From contig NW_004454210.1 in assembly GCF_000283155.1 (NCBI RefSeq), positions 5,299,686 to 5,363,685 of the forward strand: 64,000 bases of DNA. The letters are read 5' to 3'. Below, in pieces: positions 58,992-64,000 of the stretch; the first letter of the stretch is position 1, and each line of letters starts with the position of its first letter. The notes beneath the pieces are model-generated. The model saw nothing but the letters and a program-made list of their open reading frames with translations, had not been told where the DNA came from and searched no databases. A program made the position numbers and the translations under genes. The stretch comes from Ceratotherium simum simum (lineage: Eukaryota; Chordata; Mammalia; Perissodactyla; Rhinocerotidae).

Positions 58992-59940
58992 AGAGTGGTG
59001 AGTGGGTAGAGTTCTTCAATAAGAGGGACTTCATGAAGACCTGGGTCCTGGATTGAACAATCCAAGCTGTGGACTAAGCAGAGGGCCTTATGCTGTAATT
59101 ATGCCTTCACGTTCATGGCTGTGGGTTCAGATCTCCCTGGGAAGGGAAGGAAATAGACCAATGTCAGATGTGGCAGTGACAACAGCCTAGTCTCCCATGA
59201 AGAGCAAGTAAAGAGTAAATGCTTGGAGGGTGTCCAGGAAACAGCTAGACATGGCCTGGTGTACTTCAGAGAAATGGTATTGACTAGAAAAGGCTAAATA
59301 AACCTGCACTCCAGGGCACACCCTGGACGGACAAAGATCTGGGAATACAGTGAGCAGCAGGAATTCCCTGGGGATTGCTTCCAGTATGCAGGTGGATAGA
59401 GAGCATTTAATGTTTCTACCTACTGGATTCCAGTTTGGTGCAGTGAGAAACTTGATCCCACAGCAGACAGGAAGCAAAGAATTCTTTGCACAAACAAGAG
59501 TCAATCAAATTATTCCCTAGGGCGACATAAGGGTGGAAGCGGGACAAGTATTTGACATACTTTGTTTTCACACCAGGTGTCAGAGATAAGACTGTCCAAT
59601 GCCAGGGAAAATGCCGGCGAAAAGGGGTAGATTGAGAATTCCAACCCCTCCCTCAGTTCTAATTCTAGTTCTCAAAGGCTGGACAGGCCCTTTCAGACCC
59701 CGTGGGAACATAGTCCCAACTTCCCTGAGCTGTACTTTGATTTACCTAAAATGTGAGTTGTCACTTCTACTTTTCAAAGTGACTCCGCCTTTTCCTGCGT
59801 TGTTAACTGCAGTGGCTGATTTTATCCTCAGTTTGGAATCTTGAGGGAAGACATAGGTGTTACTGGAATGTCAATCTCTTATAAAATGATTGGCCTGTCC
59901 TGGGAAATAAGCTAGTGCAGCCTCTGTTTCATGGTCCACA
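58992..59940. other. Unassigned intergenic DNA
   Basis: No gene or named repeat. A 105-codon minus-strand frame (59187-59504) shows no domain. Confidence 0.45.
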
Positions 59941-60130
59941 TCAGTGATTCTCAAAGTGTAGTTCCAAAGCCAGCAGCATCACCTTCACCTGGAAACTACT
60001 TAGAAATGCACATTCTCAGGCCCATCCCAGACCTGCTGAATCAGAAACTCTGGAGGTGGGGTCCAGCCATCTGGGTTTTAACAAGCTCTCCAGGTGATTC
60101 TGGTTTACACTCAAGTTTGAGAACCACTGG
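59941..60130 (-). mobile_element. MER5A-type hAT MITE, minus strand
   Basis: Opens 'cagtgattctcaaagtgtag' and closes 'caagtttgagaaccactgg'; inner 'cctgctgaatcagaaactct', 'ggaggtggggtccagccatc' and 'aacaagctctccaggtgatt' give MER5A in reverse. Confidence 0.9.
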
Positions 60131-60490
60131 CCCATGTTAGAGAACAAAAGACAAAAAGTGAGGACGTGACCTCTAGCGCCCAACTCGGCCTGGATTCTTG
60201 CACCCAGGGAGGGCCCTTGTATCTGCCTGGTTGCCAGAGACGCCCTGAAGCCAGATCCTGAGGAAGACTGCCCCTCCCAGTAACTCAGACCTCTGTGTAG
60301 CATCTAGGATGTAGACACAGGGAGTGAGGGTTCCTGGGGCCAAGGAGCAAGGCCTGGCTACCTCCCAGTAAAAGGCAATAAACTCCCTTGTTGGAAATAT
60401 CATCGTTAACTGCCTGCCAAACACAGCTCTGGGTGAACAGTGGTACTGGGCTGTGCAAATGCTTCCTCTGCCCACTCCCTAAGACAAATA
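60131..60490. other. Unassigned intergenic DNA
   Basis: No gene or named repeat. Overlapping minus-strand frames of 95 and 100 codons have no domain. Confidence 0.4.
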
Positions 60491-60494
60491 AGAA

Positions 60495-60600
60495 CGGCCA
60501 TCTTTAATAAGTTCCAATGACATGCCAGGCACCGTGCTAAATAAGCCTTGTATGTATAGATTTCATTTAATCATCACAACAACTCTCTGTGGTAGGTACT
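60495..60600 (-). mobile_element. MIR SINE, minus strand, left half
   Basis: 'catgccaggcaccgtgctaa', 'tttcatttaatcatcacaac' and 'aactctctgtggtaggtact' give the reverse MIR, cut at 60600 by an LTR and resumed at 60978. Confidence 0.85.
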
Positions 60601-60972
60601 TGTTATGGACTGAAAGTTTGTGCCCCCTCAAATTCGTGTATTGAAGCCCCAACCCCCAATGTGATGGTATTTGGAGGTGGGGGCTTTGGGAGGTGATTAG
60701 GTTTAGAGGAGAGTGGTCATGAGAGTGGAGCCCCCATGACAGGATTATTGTGCTTATTAGAAGAGGAAGAGATCGGAGCTCTCTCTGTCCACCATGTGAG
60801 GACATGGTGGAGAGGTGGCCATTTATAAGCCAGGAAGAGGTCCTTCACCAGAACCTGACCATGCTGGCACCCTGAGCTTGGACTTCCAGTCTCCAAAACT
60901 GTGAGAAAGAAATTTCTGTTGTTTAAGCCACCCAGTCTATGGTATTTTGTTATGGCAGCCAGGGCTATTACA
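60601..60972 (+). mobile_element. Solo LTR, MLT1-type, inserted in a MIR
   Basis: 372-bp LTR from 'tgttatggactgaaagtttg' to 'agccagggctattaca' with 'gatggtatttggaggtgggg' and 'gccacccagtctatggtatt'. 5-bp flanks gtact (60596-60600) and gtacc (60973-60977) fit a duplication with one change. Confidence 0.92.
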
Positions 60973-60977
60973 GTACC

Positions 60978-61075
60978 ATCACTATCCCATTTTATAAATG
61001 AGAAAATGGGTTCAAAAAGACCAAGTAACCTGTCCTGGTTCACCCAACTAGTGAGCAGCAGAGTAGGTTTCGTTA
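60978..61075 (-). mobile_element. MIR SINE, minus strand, right half
   Basis: 'atcactatcccattttataa', 'atgagaaaatgggttcaaaa' and 'gaccaagtaacctgtcctgg' continue the MIR split by the LTR. Confidence 0.8.
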
Positions 61076-61700
61076 TGGCCTGTGTGATTCTGTCCTTGTC
61101 AACCCGAAGGGCTTAGATTTCCTGAGCCGCTGAGGTTTAAATGCCTGCTTTTGGCTGGAAACTTAGTGGCGTGGCCCTCTTGTCTCATCCATCACACATG
61201 CCCGGCCTCTGGGCCTTCCTCAATGATCCAGGCCTCAATTTTTCTGGACGCTTCCTCCCGACTCCATGAAGTTGCCCAATCTGGGGAGGACCTACATTAC
61301 CCTACTGGGTTCAAAAGCACTCTGAGGCCCTTGCAGAGGTCTCAGTTCCCTCCTTCTCTCTTGCTCCAGTGCCGTGAACCCTCTCTCCTCACGGCTTGCT
61401 CAGGCACCACATCGCAGACTCTCTGCTCTAAGAAGGCGGTTATCTCTACCTTTCAAGACTATGCGTTCTCATCTTGCGGCTGCTTTTATTCACTCCAAGC
61501 CAGCTGAGGCCACCTGGTCTGTCCCTTAAAAGGCGGATTGCCCCTTCTTTGCATTTGTGTAGTCTGTGTTTGCCTTGCTTCTCTGGTGAACTCGTCCCTT
61601 TTATAACAAGAACAACACTGGAACCCCTGGTATTGCCAATCAGTGAAGCTAAAGCAGAATTCTGAGAAGGGCCCAACTGGATGGCTTTTGTGACTGAGGA
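61076..61700. other. Unassigned intergenic DNA, GC-richer
   Basis: GC content is higher than in the flanks. A 118-codon plus-strand frame (61151-61507) has a serine/leucine-rich, low-information product, no known domain, no conserved start context and no splice or promoter partner. I do not call it a gene. Confidence 0.5.
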
Positions 61701-61705
61701 AAGAC

Positions 61706-61708
<3 letters not shown>

Positions 61709-61752
<44 letters not shown>
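61709..61752. repeat. (TG)22 microsatellite
   Basis: An uninterrupted run of 22 TG units, likely polymorphic in length. Confidence 0.97.
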
Positions 61753-61754
<2 letters not shown>

Positions 61755-61756
<2 letters not shown>

Positions 61757-62675
61757 GGGAGCGGTAGTGAGGCTTGCTCTTGGCAGAGAGAGAACGCCGC
61801 TATTCTGGATGTATCGGTGTTTGCGTTGACATTTCATGTTGACAAAACCTCGCAGCTCGATGTGTTGATCCAATAAAATCATCAAGGGAGTGAAATAAAA
61901 ACACCCAGAAGATTGGCGGACAGGAGAGCCGACTGTGTGAAAGGCACCAGAAAACTGTTCTTGTCACAGAAAGCATTACTAGAAGGAAGAGAACAGTCAA
62001 GGAAAAAAGATCCAGCAGGCAATAGGGTGATGGCAGCCACTCTGAATTTGCCTTGGGTCTCTGATTATGGGCGTTTATCCTATTAGAGCTGATTGACACA
62101 CAACTTACTAATGAATTAAGAAGTGTTCATTCCTTGAAATATTTTGGACATTATACCAACTTTTTCTAGTGGGTTGTTGAAAGGACCCTATTATATCAGG
62201 TTGGCTTGGAACCCAGGAAATGAGCTGGCACTCTTCAAAGTTAGTACAACATCATTTGTCACAGGATTTGCAAGTGTGACTCAGTTCCTGCTCTAAAATA
62301 TACAGTAAAAGCCCAGGGCTGAGGGGCCAGCCCTTTGCCAAGCCTAATGAATCTTCTATAACTGGCATGCTCTGATCAGTCTGGAATCTTCTGTGTGCTA
62401 TCTAGGACTGAAGTGTTTTGTTCATGTGAGGATCGGACCTCTTGCCCTCACCTCCACGTAGCCCTCTCGCCACTGGACTGAGTGCAGGAGAAGCCCCCGT
62501 AGTTTTCCAGGTCTGGGTGGAGGTTACCCCACAGATGTGCTTTAGCATCCTGTGACTTTTGTCTTCGTGAGGGGGGGAGTTTTATGATGGGCTCACGGCA
62601 GTGGCTGTGGCCACAGTGGCCCAAACCTGAGTCTTTTTCTAGATGAAGTGGATTCCAGAGGTGACTGGAAATGTT
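61755..62675. other. Unassigned intergenic DNA
   Basis: No gene or named repeat recognised; a 99-codon minus-strand frame has no domain. Confidence 0.45.
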
Positions 62676-62689
62676 AAAGTGGATTGCTG

Positions 62690-62921
62690 CTGAGGGCCGG
62701 CCCCGTGGCGTAGTGGTTAAGTGCGCCCGCTCCGCTGCTGGCGGCCCAGGTACGGATCCCAGGCGCGCACCGACGCACCGCTTGTCAGGCCATGCTGTGG
62801 CGGCGTCCCACATAAAGTGGAGGAAGATGGGCACAGATGTTAGCTCAGGGCCAGTCTTCCTTAGCAAAAAGAGGAGGATTGGCATGGATGTTAGCTCAGG
62901 GCTGATCTTCCTCACAAAAAA
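62690..62921 (+). mobile_element. ERE SINE, plus strand, perfect TSD
   Basis: Sense ERE close to the 582 copy: head 'gggccggccccgtggcgtag' with A box TGGCGTAGTGG, B-box-like 'ggtacggatcc', doubled 'gatgttagctcagggc' module, A tail. Perfect 14-bp TSD 'aaagtggattgctg' at 62676-62689 and 62922-62935. The 172- and 109-codon frames here are SINE artefacts. Confidence 0.95.
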
Positions 62922-63224
62922 AAAGTGGATTGCTGTTGTGTTCAGAACCTCACCTTCCCAAACCATCAGTTGCCTATGGGATCTGCCCCACAGGGCCTAG
63001 AGCAGGCTGGTGACCCCAGGATAAAGGGCTCCCACCCTAATATATCTCCCCCGGCCTTGCCCTATGCCTAAAATTCCTTTTGAAGATGACGAAGTGTTTG
63101 TACTTTAGGTAGAATAGTGTTTTTAAATCTTTTTGGTTGCAGGCCCCTTTACACTTCTAATTTAGTGAGGACTCCAAAGAGCTTTTGTTTAAGTCCGTTA
63201 TATCTACTGACATTTATCATGTAA

Positions 63225-63455
63225 GATGAGGTCAGCAAACTATGGCCATGGGCCAAATCTAGCTCACCACTGTTTTTTTTGTAAATAAACTTTTATTGGA
63301 ACACAGCCGAACCCATTTGTTTATGTATTGTCTAAGGTTGCTTTAATGCTACGATGGCTGAGTTGATTAGTTGCAGCAGAGACTGTATGGTCTGTGAAGC
63401 CTAAAATATTTATTACCTGTATCCTTACAGAAAAGTTTGTTGATCCCTGATATAA
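63225..63455. mobile_element. Nested hAT MITE
   Basis: Ends 'gtcagcaaactatggccatg' and 'gtttgttgatccctg' are imperfect inverted repeats; inner 'aacttttattggaacacagc' and 'agagactgtatggtctgtga' are typical of a common mammalian hAT MITE. It splits the older Charlie element. Confidence 0.85.
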
Positions 63456-63598
63456 AAATTAAAATGAGAAATGTTTAAAATGTTTATTTATTAATTCATC
63501 TAAAAATAACAATAATAAAACTATTACAAGAAAACAGATTACATTTTTATTGAAAAAAACTCTATACTTTCCAAAAACAAAACAAAACCAAAACACAC

Positions 63599-63802
63599 TT
63601 AGTGAGACTCAGAGCAGCATTGTTTTACACTTTTGCAAATTTCTTTGATGTCTGGCTTAATAGAAGCAGCTTGATTCTCATCTATTTCTGCATTTAATCT
63701 GTTGTGGTATGTTGCTTTGTTTGAAGTAGGTGAAGAAAATCCAGCCCCATATAGGTATGTAGTTAGAAAAGGGAAGAGTATTTTAATAGTCATTTCAGAC
63801 AT
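63599..63802 (-). pseudogene. hAT transposase C-terminal relic (67 codons open)
   Basis: The minus strand keeps an open 67-codon frame with T-I-K-I-L-F-P-F-L-T-T-Y-L-Y-G-A-G-F-S, then Y-H-N-R-L-N, and I-K-P-D-I-K near the end, the order of the hAT (Charlie/ZBED-like) C-terminal dimerisation domain. The usual cysteine and glutamate of Y-L-C-E are changed to Y-G. The open part is too short for activity and the flanking frame to about 64000 is broken, so it is a relic, not a domesticated gene. Confidence 0.8.
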
Positions 63803-64000
63803 TTATGGATATTTCTCTTTGACACTGCAACAAATCTTGACAAGTGGTAATTTCTGGGAGGTCGCATGTAGAATCTGAAACCAAGTAATGAAAATTTCAT
63901 ACTCTGTTACATTAAAATCCTTTGGTCTAAATTGCACTTTGAATGGATCTTATGCCCATGTAAGATTTTGTAACATCATGCATCAATTATTTTGAAAATA

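Larger units (their letters stand above)
63110..64000 (-). mobile_element. Charlie-like hAT transposon, minus strand, runs off the edge
   Basis: The terminal part 'ggcccctttacacttctaat' with 'gaggactccaaagagctttt' and 'taaaaataacaataataaaa' matches a Charlie/MER58-type end, followed by minus-strand transposase sequence. A second element is nested at about 63225-63455. The element continues past 64000, so its other end is not seen. Confidence 0.8.

Noticed and set aside
61151..61507. 118-codon plus-strand open frame
   Set aside because: No domain, biased low-information composition in a GC-richer stretch, no promoter, splice or polyA context. Chance is the simplest reading.
62448..62966. 172-codon minus-strand open frame
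   Set aside because: Its middle is the reverse of an ERE SINE, and the same peptide pattern recurs at other EREs (567, 29834, 47522).
1..64000. CRISPR array, prophage, operons or other prokaryotic systems
   Set aside because: Spliced mammalian gene, SINE/LINE/LTR repeats and eukaryotic polyA signals throughout; no regular spaced repeats.
36110..64000. A second protein-coding gene downstream of C1D
   Set aside because: No run of plausible exons with splice sites and a recognisable protein family was found on either strand.

Overview
The window is mammalian nuclear DNA, most probably from a horse or another perissodactyl. The main clue is 14 copies of the tRNA-derived equine repetitive element (ERE) SINE, several flanked by perfect 11-17 bp target-site duplications. 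Old mammal-wide repeats (MIR, L2, MER5, MER20, MLT1-type LTRs, L1M-type LINEs) fill much of the rest. There are no bacterial operons, phage genes or CRISPR arrays.

Only one functional gene is supported: C1D on the + strand, a nuclear cofactor of the RNA exosome. A CpG island with a consensus CRE (about 16.63-17.35 kb) is the likely promoter and holds a probable non-coding first exon. The 141-residue protein is encoded in four exons (31025-31162, 31912-31978, 32292-32347, 35221-35385), all with GT/AG introns and intact frames. Polyadenylation signals lie at 35743 and 36080. Intron 1 is about 14 kb and mostly repeats: L2 with a nested MITE, L1, LTRs and two antisense EREs.

Upstream (1-16.6 kb): L1 3' end, EREs, MLT1-type LTRs, MIRs, a Charlie-like hAT relic with a readable transposase C-terminus, and a sense-oriented LTR with its own TATA-like box and polyA signal about 0.3 kb before the CpG island. 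Downstream (36-64 kb): a gene-poor, AT-rich tract with LTRs, L1 fragments (including a + strand L1 of about 3.2 kb), MER5/MER20 elements, a nested ERE pair, a (TG)22 microsatellite and a second hAT transposase relic running off the right edge.

No previously undescribed system is visible. The points most worth checking are regulatory or structural: the LTR next to the promoter, a perfect 22-bp palindrome beside it, an AATAAA hexamer inside the last coding exon, the antisense bias of EREs, and several nested insertions that give relative ages. Repeat family names come from recognition of consensus sequences, so subfamily labels and outer boundaries are approximate.
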